A DNA stretch of 64,000 nucleotides, taken from positions 62,001-126,000 of the forward strand of contig VXBP01009023.1 in assembly GCA_013400115.1 (NCBI GenBank), written 5' to 3'. This DNA is from Rhinopomastus cyanomelas (Eukaryota; Chordata; Aves; Bucerotiformes; Rhinopomastidae). The notes below the pieces were generated by a model. The model did not search any database, was not told the origin of the DNA, and worked only from the letters and a program-made list of their open reading frames with translations. Both the position numbers and the translations under genes were made by a program. This document shows positions 10,201-22,818 of the stretch, in pieces; the first letter of the stretch is position 1; each line of letters starts with the position of its first letter.

Positions 10201-13200
10201 GATGCCCTGGGGGAGAGTTCTGACAGAAGTCACCTCCTCCAGCAGAGAAATCATTGTGGTTCTCCCCTCCAAAGCTTCCTTTGGCCTCTCCTCTCTCTTT
10301 CCTCTGTTCTCTTTTGTCCCCATTTCTGGTTTTTAGCCGTTTGCTTCTATGGAGCCATCCTGGATCTTTGGGGGATGCATCTCTAGAGAAGAAATTCCAA
10401 TTCTTCCAATCCTGGACAGATTTGGGAATGTTTCCTGTTTCCCTGTAGCCCCTTCACTTCATTTCCCTATCCCCATTCTGGGGACAGTGATCAACCCTAC
10501 CTTTCCACCCTGCTAGGGACTGTGTCCCCCCACAGCATGTTTCCCCCAACATCCCTACCTGCTTGCAGAAGCTCTGCAGTTCCACCAGGTCTCCCTTTCC
10601 CCCCCCCTCCCCAGCCCTACTTCTTTCCTCTCTGTCTGGGAGATCAGTCATGGAGGGTGTCGACAGGCACGCACCCAGCTCCCCCGGGAGGATGGGGAGT
10701 GGGGAGCCGGGGGGGTGGTTTCTGCTGAGAGAAGGCGAAGCTGCCATCAGCAGCCGCTTTGATCTACAGACAATTACAGATGAGTGTAGGACCTCACTCT
10801 GCTCAGCCAATAAATAATGGAATTTGTGTGTTGACACAGACAGATTTCCCCCAAACTGTCAGAGAAGGGGAGATGAGGAGTAAGTGAGCGGGAGCTGGAG
10901 GGAAGGGATGAGGAGGGCCTGTGGGAAAACAGTGAGGGGGGAAAAAAGAACAAGTTTGGAGAGGCAACGCCAACAGGGAAGCCAGGCAGGGAGAAGAAGG
11001 AGCCTGAGGAACACGCATTTGTAGAGGGGAAGGAAAATCAAGACAGGAACTGTGGGTGGAAAGCTGAGTCGGGGAAGGGGGAGCGCTGCACACGCAGCAG
11101 GCTGGAAGCAGAGGGGGGAAAAAAATCTGAAGGTGGAAAAGAAAGAGAAGGAGGAACAAAGGGATGGCAGTGCCCGCTGGGCTCCCCGCTGCCTGGCAGA
11201 TCACACGCTCTCCGAGCAGGGACCGTGTTCCCGCAGCTCTGCGCAGAGCAGCCCCTCATCCCCCCGCAGGTGCTCAGTGCCACGGTGCTGGCGACGGCAA
11301 CACGCGTGAGTGGGTGAAATGATGCCGCTGGTGCGCAGCCAGCAGCAGAAAATTTGCTCTGAGATCACAAGTCCTCGAAAAACCTCCTGCGGATGCCCTA
11401 TCCCCGCACTTCCCCCCCCTGCTCCTCCCCATCACCCTCCCCATCTCAGCAGCTCCCTGATCCTTCTCCAGCCTGGAGCTGTTTGTTCTCTGGCTGATGA
11501 TGGTTTTTTACTTTGCTTGTGACAAAGAAATAGCTCCCCTTGGCTCAGGAGCCTCACATTGAGTCCAGCAGAAACCATCCATCCCTCCAGCAACCCTCCA
11601 GCTCAACATGGCTGTGGCAGCACATCCAACAGGGATGTGGGGAACCACTGAGGCTGCTTATTTCCTCCCAGTTTGGAACACTCAAGAGCATCGGTTGTTT
11701 CCTCTGGGCCCCATCTGTGGTTCAGCCCTGTACTGATTGCATGGAGAGTGACCTCACTTGCCAAGGTGTCCAGGCCATGGACTGCTTTGCTGTTGGGTTC
11801 CTCTGCTCCCTGTTTGGCCCTTTTTGAAGATTTCCTACCCAAACTTCAGATGGGAAGCAAACAGGACAGGTTATGGGCTGGGCTGAGGGCTGGCTCAGGG
11901 GATGTCCATAGAGTAAAGAAGGGCAGAAACACAGACTCCAAGACTTGTGTGGGATGGTTCTTCAGCAGCAGGTTGTCTGATGGGGTGTATGAGACCCAGG
12001 AGCCTTACAGCCCCCACAGCTTGTCCCCAGCAGAGCAGAGGTTTGGCGGAACACCATCCTGGCACTGCTGCATCAGGTCAAAGCAAGGCAGGAGCAAGTG
12101 GATTCCAGCAATATCGCCTCTGGATGTTGTTTAGCTGAATGATGGCAAATGGCAAGAGTGGCTGCCTAACTGGGACAGCAGTAGCTTATGGCCTGAGCAG
12201 TGGGAGGACTGGAGCTCCTGCCAAGCTCTTAAACCTCTCTTTTGGGAGGGCGGGATGTAAAACTAGTGTAAATTGCTAAAAAGCTGGGTCTTTTTGCTAA
12301 TAAAGTCACTGAAGCAGGTAATGATTCAGCTGGCCAAGGCAGAGCAATGCCCAGGGCCAGGCTGGGACCCCTTCTTCTCCAGAATCACTCCAGGTCCCAA
12401 ATCCCAGTCATTCTACTAGTATGGTAGGAACACTCCTCTGGATCCAACTGCTGCTGCTCTAGACCTGAACAGGCTCTGAAGGGAATGAGGGTAAGGTGGG
12501 TGAGCAGGAGAGGATGGGTTGAGGGGATGCCAAACAGCCTCCTAGGCTCCTCTGAAGGAAGAGGAAAAGGTGCTGGGTGGTTGTCATGCCTTCCACAAGC
12601 TTCCCTTGTCAGGATGAGACCAGGGAAGATCAGAGCTGGGAGAGAAGTGGGGACAAGATAGATTTGTGTTTTCTCTAGGGTCTGCTGTGACACCCGAGGG
12701 CTTCGCCAAACACTGGCATCAATATTTAATGGGGTGGAGCTGTAGCAGCCCAGCTCAGTTTGAGCAGCATTCCCAGCCTAGCTGAGATGGAAGGGGGTTG
12801 TGCAGGCAGATCTGCTGAATGGGCCACATGCCACATGACACTGCTCTGTAGCCAGAGCAGAGCCTTGTATCCTCTATCTGGGCACTGGACAAGAACAAGC
12901 ACCAAACTGGCTTCAGGCAACACTTCAGAACACTTTGATGGTGACATCAAGCAGCATATCCCAGCCTGGGTGTATGACTGGTAAGAAACCTACTTGGTAC
13001 TCCACTAGATCCCAGTCGAAGAGCTGCATCCCCTTTAGCAAGAGTGAAGAGAGAATCAGCAGGCACAAAGCACCCAGGCCCATTTGCTGTGGAGGGAAGC
13101 AAGTAGAACTGCAAAGCTGGGGTCTCCGTCTCCCCTATGAAAACCCCAAACCCTGACCTTCTATGGGCACATCCTGCCTTACAACTCAGCATGGAGAAAC

Positions 13201-14995
13201 TCTGCCAAAGTCACAGGGAACCACTGCTCCAGTGCTGGGGGCTGTGAGTGAAGGGTTAACACCCCACAGCAGCACTAAGCAGTGGTGGGAGCAAAGGGTT
13301 AATGCGGTGGGTGCAGGGAATATTATCTGTCTCTTCTCTAAATATTATTTTCTCCCATGAAACCAGCTTTGCTTCCTTGGCTAGAGGCAGCGGCTCCCAC
13401 TGCTGCTGGGAATCAAGCAAGAGCTTGTATCTGCCTGCACACACACCAGTGCTCCCAGCAAGCCACTGAGACCACGAGCACAGAGCTGCACCACTGCTCC
13501 CCAGGTGAGAGCAGCCCCAGCGCTGGGCTGGGCGGCAGCAGTAACAGCACAGAGCTGCTGGGGCTGGGGATGCAGACAGCCTTGGGATGGAGCTTGGGGA
13601 CAACAGGCTTTTTCCCCAACCAGCAATCTCATTAATAGAAGCCCTGTCCCACTGTTTCCTCCCCACTTCCCAAGAATGGGAGCTGCAGGCAGTGCTGTGC
13701 AGGATGCTGGGAGCCACCTCCCTCAGGAAGGTTTTCGGGGGGGCTGCCCCTTTTGCACTGCACCCCTGGGGTTGGACAGTTATGGGTGGATGCTCCATGG
13801 GAAAACTAAGGCAGTCACCACCAGCTCCAAGGTGGCAAATAGGGAACAAGGAGGGTACAGGGCAGCTTCTGCCCCCTCCCCAACAGCACAAACAAAATCT
13901 ACACGGCAGTGAGGGTCTAGCATCTGCAGAGCCTGGTGGCTGGGATAAAAATGGCTGCAGTTAAACCTTCTCTGAAATGCCCTAAACTTTGAATATGTCT
14001 GAAACGATGGCAGCATCCCTCTCACACCCCGGAGGGCACAAAGACACAAGCGTCTCCTCTCTCGCATCCAGCCAGAGCCACGTGCCGCAGTCTGAGGAGC
14101 GCTAGGGACGTGGCTGGAATGAAAGTCGCCCCTCAGCTCGTGTGCTCAGCAAGCGTTTGCCGAAGCCAAAGGATTGCCAAGTTAAAAGGGTCAAACCTCC
14201 AAGGACAGTGGCATCTGACTGGCAATATATCATTTCAATAGTGTCTTCAGTGGGGATTATAATCTGAATTGAAGCTGAAAGACCCGAGGCAATGAAGCTG
14301 TCAGCAGTCTAAGATTAAGGAATTAAAACAGCAGCACGACATTACAGGATTTGTTCTAGATGTATTGGAAAGCGCTGGCTGAACACACGCAGCCTTCCTC
14401 GGGTGGGAAATCTCATATGTGCACCGAGAAGGGCAAGGGCAAGGATTTCATCAACGTACATAAAAAAAGAGAGCAAGGCAGAGCTATGGAAAAGCCAGCC
14501 ACGCAAAGATAAATGCTAACTGCAGACTGAAATGAGTCACACAAGGTTTGACGGCAGTAAATAAATGCCAAAACGAAGTGGATTTACCAGAGGGCAGAGG
14601 TGAAGAGACACTGACAGCCAGAAGACAACAAAAAACAGCCCTTAATATACTAAGACTGGTGAATTCTGAAGCACAGCTCGGCTGGCTCTTGGAGTGCTTG
14701 ATAGGAACGCAGGTCCCCAAGTCTGCCCTCCTTTCCCTTTCTCTTTCCCTTTCCCCTTTTCTTCCACTCATCTCCAGAATCCCTTCAAAAAGCCAAGAAT
14801 GACGGCAACTACCTGTGAACAGCAGCTGAGAAGGTGACACAAACCCCACCTTTGCCTCCACTGAGGTTCCCCAAAGGCCACTGTTAGCTCTGAGCAGCAG
14901 CGTGGGGGGGATCACACCAGCTTTTCTCAGTGGGAGGCAAAAGCTCACAAAACAAATCAATCACAAAAGTCCCACCAAAGGACCCGTTAAAATGA
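7218..14995. other. Gene-poor interval between the protocadherin and ZMAT2
   Basis: About 7.8 kb with no convincing coding exon on either strand; frames are short and lack recognisable domains. It contains a degraded CR1 piece near 8800 and a few AT-rich, unique, conserved-looking blocks (about 10735-10860, 12240-12345 and 14150-14420). In mammals vault RNA genes lie in the equivalent interval, but no vault RNA or tRNA A/B box pair was recognised. Confidence 0.55.
8800..8905 (+). repeat. Degraded CR1 LINE 3' fragment
   Basis: The segment starting TTCACTGGGAGGGTGGTGAAACACTGG resembles the conserved 3' part of CR1 elements. It is diverged and lacks the terminal repeat, so it is probably old. 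Confidence 0.4.
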
Positions 14996-14999
14996 TCCA

Positions 15000-15005
15000 T
15001 TTATT
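15000..15005 (-). terminator. ZMAT2: Candidate ZMAT2 polyadenylation signal (AATAAA)
   Basis: TTTATT on the plus strand reads AATAAA on the minus strand, about 690 bases past the ZMAT2 stop. No closer canonical signal was noticed. Confidence 0.5.
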
Positions 15006-15687
15006 TCCAGCAATCTGCACACACCTTCCTTTCATTCGAGCTTTGGGGAGGGATTTCTCCCCTCCCTTACAGGTATCAAGTTATGGGACGAAACACAAAG
15101 GGAAGTGGGAAAGCGTTCCCTGCACATAAAACACAGAGGAATTTCAGAGACCCATACTCCATGCAGCCACACAGCTCTGCTCAGCACAAGCCACAGAGAT
15201 GCAGGTTGTATCGCTCAGCCCCACTCGCTGTGGCCCATTTCCTTCAATGACACCACCCAACACCCAACAGAATCGCTCCCAGCATCTCACAAACACAGCC
15301 CAGCTGACAACCGCAACGACCAGAGCCCAGAAAACAATGCCTGGCTGACAACCCAACTAATCTTCAGCCAGGCCACCTGCACCGAGCTGTTGCACTTTAC
15401 TGACACAAAAACGCATCCAGCAGAACACTTCCCTGCAAGCATGAGGCTGCAGCGTGGTAATGCGCAGCCAGATCTAGGACACAGACGGAGATGGGAGGCT
15501 AATGACAGGTGGAGCTTGTTCTGTAGCACAGGTAGAGCACGGAATCACTTTTTGACTCCTTGAGCCAACTTCTACTGGGAGATTTACAGACAAGTCCTCA
15601 ATAAAGTCTTTTTTTTTTTTTAAGAATTATCCAGAGTCCCCTGGGTAAAAACTATCTGTTTCAAGAAAGAAGAGAGTCCAGAGCCAC

Positions 15688-18600
15688 TCAGTGATTCTTT
15701 TTGGTTGAGCCAAAACCAGAGAAACCCATCACAGCTGCCATTTCATCATCCTCTTCAAATGTCAAATCCTCCTCTGCCCTCCTCTTCTTCTCCCTCTGTT
15801 TCTCCTTCTTGTAGGCTTTGGCCTTCTCCTCCTGCAGCAAGGGACAGAACAGCAAAATCATTTGAACCTTGACTTGAGTCAGCTTTTGAGACACTGGGCA
15901 CAGCATCGTTAACCCAGGTCCTAACAACAGTGCCCAGTTGTGTCTAAGGAAATAGAACAGCCAGTAGAAATGCCTAGAGGAGGTTCTGCACTGTCTCCAG
16001 ACCACCCCACAAGCAGAGTCATGCCCACAAGGTACAGTCCAAGAAAGGTGTTGTGACATTTTTCAGAACAAATGCCAGAAATTTCACCTGGACCCAATGC
16101 TGAGGCAAGAAGCAGCTGGTTTTATCACAGATGACCTTTCCCCTCACACAATGCACCATTCCAGGACTGCTGGCTTCTGGTCTGGCAGAGTATCAGCTGT
16201 TCACTGGAACAGAAGCTGAAGCTCTGAGCAGCTCTAGGGAACGGGTTTGGCATCAGAGCTTTTGCTGCTCTAATCAAAGCGCTTTGCTTTGTGAGGATCA
16301 CAAGCCCTGGAGCAGTGCCAGGCTCAGACTGGGCAATGGCTTCAGCCCTCGACTTTGCACCTGCCCACCGTTCCCATCACTGTCCACTGCACCGCAGCAA
16401 ATGGAGATAGCCCTGCCTTGGAGAAAGCTACTCCAAAAGCTGCTACTTTCTGTGCTGCCATACACTGACTGGCAGTCACTTCTCAACCCATGGCACCTCC
16501 CTGTGCTGCTGGAGCACCCATCTCCTGCCTTCTCCAAACCAAACCATTTCAGCAGCACTGAGATCTACTTGAGAGAGACTCAACCGGGCAGTGACTGTTA
16601 ATGTGTGATTGTTCAATGACTGCTGACAGAAGAGAAGCTCCTCAACTGCCAGAACTCTGTCAGGCTTTCAAATTAAATTGATCTTCCTGGCAGGGAGCGG
16701 ACACCTAAGTCCAGGTTTGGGAGGGATTTGCAGTTTTTCCTTGCCTCACACCTCTGCACACTGCTCAAAAAGCCACTCCACACTCCATGAGGTCACACAG
16801 ACACAGGATGCCTCATTTCAGCACTCCGAAGAACCACAGAAGGCAGATCAGAGGACATAGATCAGAAGGCACAAGTTCAAACACAACTAATAGGCGACAA
16901 AAAGCAGGTACACTGTCAGTCTTGTACTGCTCAGTGGAAACCTAAAACATCCAAAGTTATCCTCATGCAGACAGAGAGAGGGGAAAAGGTTTTCCAAGCA
17001 GAAAATGTGTTAAAAAACAATGAGTAAACAAAACCCAGTTATGGCAGCAGACAAGAAGCCCAGCTACCAAAAACAAGGCTTTCATGGAATGAGATTGGGA
17101 ATAAGGGTTGATTTCCTCACAAAACACATTTCTGGGGAAGGCATGGCTTTGCTTTGTCTGCCATAGCCTAGACTCACCTCCTCGCGGAGTTCCTTCATCC
17201 TCTCCTCAAAGTCATAGTCCTTCTGCTTTTCCTCCATCTTCTTCTTGTTCACCTCAAAGCGTTTCTTTACCTGGTCCAGTGTGGAACGCTCCACCCGCAT
17301 GGACATGCCCAAATTTCTCTGGTCTAGAAAACAGGAGAACCAGTTGCTTTCAGCCTTATTCTGAGCCTTTCATGGTCCCAAATCAATCCAAATTTCAACA
17401 CCTCAGCAGAGTAGCCTCCTCCAGCCTATCATCCATACCCTTGACATACCTTCCAGGGCCACAATACACTCAGGCACAACTCCACATGCTCTCTAGGCAA
17501 GTATGTTCCTTGTAAAAAAGAGGAGGCGGGCTATTCCTTTAAGGTTCCCTGTTAGGATGCTCCCCACCATCAGAACATGTTGGTGTTCTGATGCTTCAGG
17601 AAATTTAAACTTTGACAGGTGGACAAAAACCCAAAAGGGTTGGAGTGTTGAAAAAGGGGCCAGAATAAATCCGGCATCTCTAAGCAGTGGAAGAAGCTAA
17701 ACAAGGCATCAGTGTATCTCAGTAAGAGCTCCTGCTTGCATGGGACACTTCTAGCTAAAGCAGAGACATGAAATATTAAGCCAGCCCTCTGAATTGGTGG
17801 CTGCTCAGAGCAGATTTCCAGGTTTCTGCTCAGGAGTAAACCTGGCTTGGAGAAGCCACCCTTGGCAATGTTCCCAGCCTGCACTGCCCCATGGATCCAA
17901 ACAGGCTGTTGCCTCCAGCAGCCACACACAGGTTTGTCTCAGGGGTACAGCAGCACTCTGACCCGCAGTGTACACATCAGGAATTACACAAGGGCTGTAA
18001 GAACAAGCAGATTTCAGCCACATTTATGGACTGGATGCAAAATTTCCAAACTTATTAAGTAAATTATACTGCACTGAGGAGCGTCAGCCACCTTCCAGCC
18101 TCTCAGGTCCATGCACAAAGTCAAGCTAGGACTTTTAACTCCACACCCTCTCTTAAGGACTCATTGATCTGCCCTTGTAAACTCTGATCTGCACCTTGGA
18201 GTTCAGAGATTGGCTGGTTTTGAGCTCCATACTCTGCTTTGACAAAGAAAAGCTGCCAATCCAAAAAGTTGATTAGTCCCAAATCTTCACTTATTCAAGC
18301 ATTTCTTCAAAGTTTCAGTGCTGTAAACAAGTCTCTCTCCAGCTTTTTGGAGGAGACATCAGGATTTGTTGACCCTGGGCTTCTCATAGATACTCTGAGT
18401 GGGGAAAATGCAACCCCATAACCAGGACAAACCAGTGACTTCTAGGCTTATTTCATGAGAATGGTCCAGCAACTTGGAAGGTGCCAGGAGATAAAAAGGC
18501 AGCACCTCTCCTGAGCAAACATCATCTCTATCCCGATCTGCAGAGCACACTTTGATTCCTTTGAGACCTCAGACACTGGTGACATATAAAGGGAGATGCA

Positions 18601-21600
18601 TAAAGAAGAAAGTTTATAGGGAAGAAATGTGTTATGCTGAGGGTGGGGTTGAGACACTGGCCCACGTTACCCAGAGAGGTGGGAGAATCCCACTCCCTGG
18701 AAACATTCCAGGTCAGATTGGAAGGGGCTCTGAGCAACCTGCTCTGGTTGAAGATGTCCCTGCTCACTGCAGGGTGGTTGGACTCAGTGAGCTTTGAATG
18801 CCCCTCCCAACCCAACACCGTTTGTGATTCTATGATTCTATAAAGGGAAGAGCCCCAAGCACTGCAGCACCTAAAAAGACAGAAGTTACACTTACGTTTT
18901 TTGCCATTGATGTGATCCAGGAAGTTAATGGAGTCTTTCACCACACAGTCACATACATTACAGTAGTATCTGGCAGAAGAGAGAGAAAATATTAGCTCCA
19001 GAGCATGAGACAAACATCGTCTCACAAAACAACTATCTGAGATAATCTATGATCTGTGACACTGTGATCTACATCAATGAAATGATTGTGACCTACCCTC
19101 CCATCTCTGACTGAGGGGTGGTTTTGGTGATGACGATGGTTTTCCCCAGCTTTGATTCCAGGTCCACTTTGTAGTCTCTGTGCCGCAGAAGTTCCCTTTT
19201 GACCGGCTGAGCTGGTTTGCCTAAAACACGAATAAAAAGCCGAAGTGTTTATTAGAAAACATTGAAACACAGTGTGTGGATTTAATGAAGAGAGGCCTAC
19301 TGGGAACTACCTGATTTGTGCAGAAATGACACTTTTTATTCTAAATCAGTAAAGGATATAATTTCCTCTTCTCTATTTCTTAGTTCCTATCAGAACCAGA
19401 TAGATCTGTAAGCTATGTCATAGTCCAAGATCATCTGGTTTCTGGGAGCTGGTTGTTCCTCTGCATCCCCAAAGAACAGACAGAAGCAAAGATTTTCAGT
19501 AATTACTTTTGCCAAAACCCACATGTTCAGTGGTGAGTGCAGGAAAAACTATTTGAGCAAACGAGCCTTGAAACAGCTATTTCCCTGTGGGATTTAATTT
19601 TCAGCTGCTCTCTCTCTTCTCAAATTCAAAGACTTTGGGTGACTCAAAGCCTGCCTGGAGCCAGTATACTACGCACCATCTTTCTTTTCTCTCTCTTCCG
19701 TGAGCCTCTTCTCAGCGAGTTTCTCATATTCATCTTTGTCCCACTTTCGGCGAAAGTCCAAGTTCTTAGTCTGAGAAGGTAAGAGAGTGCATTAACATTT
19801 CTGAGATGTGGAATCACTTGGTGTGTGAGGCCACGGCAGTAAATTATGGGTTATGTCCCCATGTCCTCTGTATTTTTAGCTGAGAATTAGGGATAAAGCT
19901 GAAGAGAAAGACATGAAACCTGACTATACCTCCTGCTTTTAGAAGGATTTGACCAGAGAGGCGGGAGAAGCCCCAGCCCTGGAAACATTCCAGGTCAGGT
20001 TGGACAGGACTCAGAGTAACCTGCTCTAGTTGAAGATGTCCCTGCTCACTGCCAGGAAGCTGGACTGGATAAGTTTTAAAGGGCCCTCCCAACTCAAACC
20101 CGTCTGTGATTCTGTTATTTCAAAAGCACTGAGAAATGTTAACAACTTTATCTTAATGTCTCCTGAGATTATCAACCTTTTGCTTTGAAAACCAGACACC
20201 GTACGAGCTGGCCTGCAGTCGGAACACAGGAAAGGGAAGAAATCCTGTTGAGACAGCCCAGCCCTTCAGCAGCTTCCAGGCACTCTCCATGCTGGAGAAG
20301 TTGCAGGGGAAGCTGAATTCAGATGAATCTGGCACTGGAGAACACAAAAATTGTTGGGGTTGTATTCCCGAGGGGGATTTTTACCCCCACTGACTGGACA
20401 AGAAACCCACTTCCATTCAAGGCTACTTGCAGCAAACCAGCACAACCTCTTCCCTCGCTGCACACTATGAAGGCTCCTGCACCTGGTAATGGTCATGGCT
20501 TGTAACTCGGACACTTCTTTATTTTGTTGAGAAGTCTCTTGTGGTTAGAGCTGCGCTGCACTTGGCACGGCAGCAAGAGGCTGTTGGTTTCATATTAAAA
20601 AAAGGATGGATGTATTGTAAAGCACCTCCGGGAAAGAAGAACCCCCCCCCACACACACACCCCATTGCCTTCTCCGTTCAGCCAAATCAAGAATCCAATC
20701 ACAATCCAAAGGAAATAAATCCCGTTTGAAGCAAGAGCAGCAGCACAGCCATTTAACGGCTTCTCCTCTGGCAATCCTTCAGATGGAACGAACAGCTACT
20801 GAGAGGAATGAAAACGCCTTAGGGAGGCGTAGAAAAATTCTCATTTATTCCCAGAGCCGCTTAAGCACTTTAAGCATGTCATAACAGGTTTTATTAACCA
20901 CCCTGAGCAAAAGAAAAGAAAATATCACCGAGTGCAAATTAACGTTTGGGGGTATTCTCTAGAATCTCAACTCTCCTGCACAGCAGCGCATTATCACAAA
21001 TCAGAGCTGGTGGGAGCCCGGGGAGGAGGTGATTTCCTCACTGCTTCGTTTTCCTCTTCTAATAAAAGGGAAAGAGCCTTCCACAGCTCTTTTCCCAATC
21101 TCCCTTGTCCAGGGACAGAGAATGAAATTAAACCCAAGAGCCTAACAAAATCTTGGCTAGATGTCATCCAAAGGAACCTTTTGCAACTGACCTGGTGGAG
21201 GCAGGGTGGCTGCAAGCTCTAAATGCTTTATCTAAGAACTGCTGTGGGTGCCAGAAAAGATTTTCCTAAATAAGTAACAACATCTAAAAACCTGAAGTCC
21301 CCCAGAGCCTCCTTCTCCCTGTGGAGACAGACACAGAACAATCTGCCTAGTATCAGGATCAAAGCCTATAAAATAATACAGGAGCCTCAAGCATGGCACA
21401 ATCCAACAAGAGCACAATGAGAATAAACCACAGGCCCCACTGCATTCCTAGGCTGCTATCCTGCTGCTGACTTCTCTTAGCCTCATGGCTCCAAGTGAAC
21501 ATTGGCCAAGAAAACAGAAAAACAGAGCCCCTGTGGTACTCAAATCTCACTGCTGGGAAGGTGTTTAAGACACTCTGGCTCCCCAGTCAGGCTACACCAA

Positions 21601-22617
21601 TGGCATCCACCTCAGCTGATCTCTGAAGTCCCATCCTTGGGATCCCGGACCTCACTGGCACTTCACACAAACCAAGCAACACCCATGCAAAAGCTTGTAG
21701 TGGTAGGACAAAAGGCAACGGCTTTAAACCGAAAGAGGGTAGATTTTAGATTAAATATAAGGAGGCAGTTCTACACTATGAGGCTGGATAGACACTGTAA
21801 CAGGTTGCCCAGGTAAGTTGTGGATGCTCCATCCCTGGAATTGTTCTAGGCCAGGCAGGATGGAGCTCTGAGCAACTTGATCTAGTGGACGATGTCCCCG
21901 AGTGTGGCAAGGGGTTTGCTCCCTTCCAACCCAAACCACTCTATGATTTTATGAATAAAATAACCGGGTGACACAGAAGCCATCGAAGATTGCACAATAA
22001 CAGTTGTGGGAAAGGCAGTTTCTCCTATAACTTCAATAGGACTGTGTGAGAACCAGCCGGGAAACGGGAAAGCCCTTCCTGGCACAGCCAAGCGACTGGG
22101 GCAGGCGAGAAGGGGAAAGCACGGAGGGAGCTGCCCGCACTCGCCATCGCGCGGCGCCAGAAGGCTCCTAGGATGGGCTGGTCCCTGCCAGGTTGGGGAC
22201 CTAAAGGCGGGTGGGCAACCTCACAGCGAGGGCCAGGACAGGGTTGGGGAAAGGCTGGTTCTTCTCACGCCGCTGTTGGGGGGAGTTGGGGAAGTGGTCA
22301 CTCCCCCTTTTACCGCTGAAGACACCAGGGCCTCTGAGCGGACCCCGAATCTCCCGCAGCCCACACACAGAAGCAACAAATGTGTAAGAAGCAGCGATGG
22401 GGCCTTCTCACGGGTCCCCCTGCCCCGCCCCCGGCCCCGGCCCAGCCGCGTCCCGGCCCGAGCGGTTCCTTCCCCGCAGCAGTCCCCGAACGCAGCCCAG
22501 CCCATCCCACCGCCCCCCGCCTCTCCCGAGCGGCCTCAGCCCCAACCTCCGGCCCCGCCCAGGCCTTCCCGAGAAGCCGAGGCCGCCGCTAGTTCCTACC
22601 CCGCTGCCCGACGCCAT
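15688..22617 (-). CDS. ZMAT2: ZMAT2, matrin-type zinc finger spliceosomal protein (Snu23 homologue)
   Basis: A component of the pre-catalytic U4/U6.U5 tri-snRNP and B-complex spliceosome, acting in the nucleus. Six coding exons: 22617-22600, 19770-19677, 19220-19097, 18969-18896, 17323-17178 and 15831-15688. They join in phase to 199 residues, the size of the human protein. The start MASGSG, the C2H2 matrin-type finger (YYCNVCDC with the second half in DHINGKK-HQ) and the acidic/aromatic end (GFSGFGSTK) are all recognisable. A lysine/glutamate-rich helix follows the finger. Introns 1, 2 and 4 are the longest; introns 1, 2 and 4 carry CR1 fragments. The start codon is 201 bases from the HARS2-like start on the other strand, so the two genes probably share a promoter. 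A candidate polyadenylation signal lies at 15000-15005. Confidence 0.96.
18640..18843 (+). repeat. CR1 LINE 3' end
   Basis: A typical avian CR1 3' segment: the GTTACCCAGAGAGG, GATGTCCCTGCTCACTGCAG and CCCTCCCAACCC stretches, ending in GTGATTCTATGATTCTAT. It lies in ZMAT2 intron 4, antisense to the gene. Confidence 0.85.
19948..20120 (+). repeat. CR1 LINE 3' end
   Basis: Shares the order of motifs of the 18640 copy (ACCAGAGAGGCGGGAG, GATGTCCCTGCTCACTGCC, CCCTCCCAACTC) with a degraded terminal repeat. Located in ZMAT2 intron 1. Confidence 0.75.
20641..20664. repeat. C-run and CA microsatellite
   Basis: A run of cytosines followed by a short CA repeat inside ZMAT2 intron 1. Confidence 0.7.
21695..21955 (+). 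repeat. CR1 LINE 3' end
   Basis: A longer CR1 tail than its neighbours, including the GGACAAAAGGCAACGGC and AGGTTGCCCAGG blocks and ending in CACTCTATGATTTTATGA. Located in ZMAT2 intron 1, antisense to the gene. Confidence 0.85.
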
Positions 22618-22818
22618 ACTGACGGTGAAGGCTACCAGCGAACAGCAACTGTCGCGCTGCAGCGGCTGCCGTAAAGCGCAGCCGCTGGAAAGTGCGCCGG
22701 TCCTCCCGCACACCGGCGAGTCGCGTCGCCGCGGGCCTAGAGCGCCGCGAAGTGTCGGTCACGTGGCATCAGGTCCCCACTGTGTTCCTCTCCGTCGCCC
22801 TGCCCCGAGGTGCTGGCT
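22618..22818. promoter_or_regulatory. Bidirectional promoter of ZMAT2 and the HARS2-like gene
   Basis: 201 bases separate the two divergent start codons, in a CpG-rich island that extends into both first exons. A CACGTG E-box lies at 22760-22765. There is no TATA box in a sensible place, as is usual for shared housekeeping promoters. Confidence 0.8.

Noticed and set aside
22006..22674. 222-codon plus-strand frame upstream of the HARS2-like gene
   Set aside because: It is low-complexity proline/arginine sequence from the CpG island, antisense to ZMAT2 exon 1, with no homology recognised.
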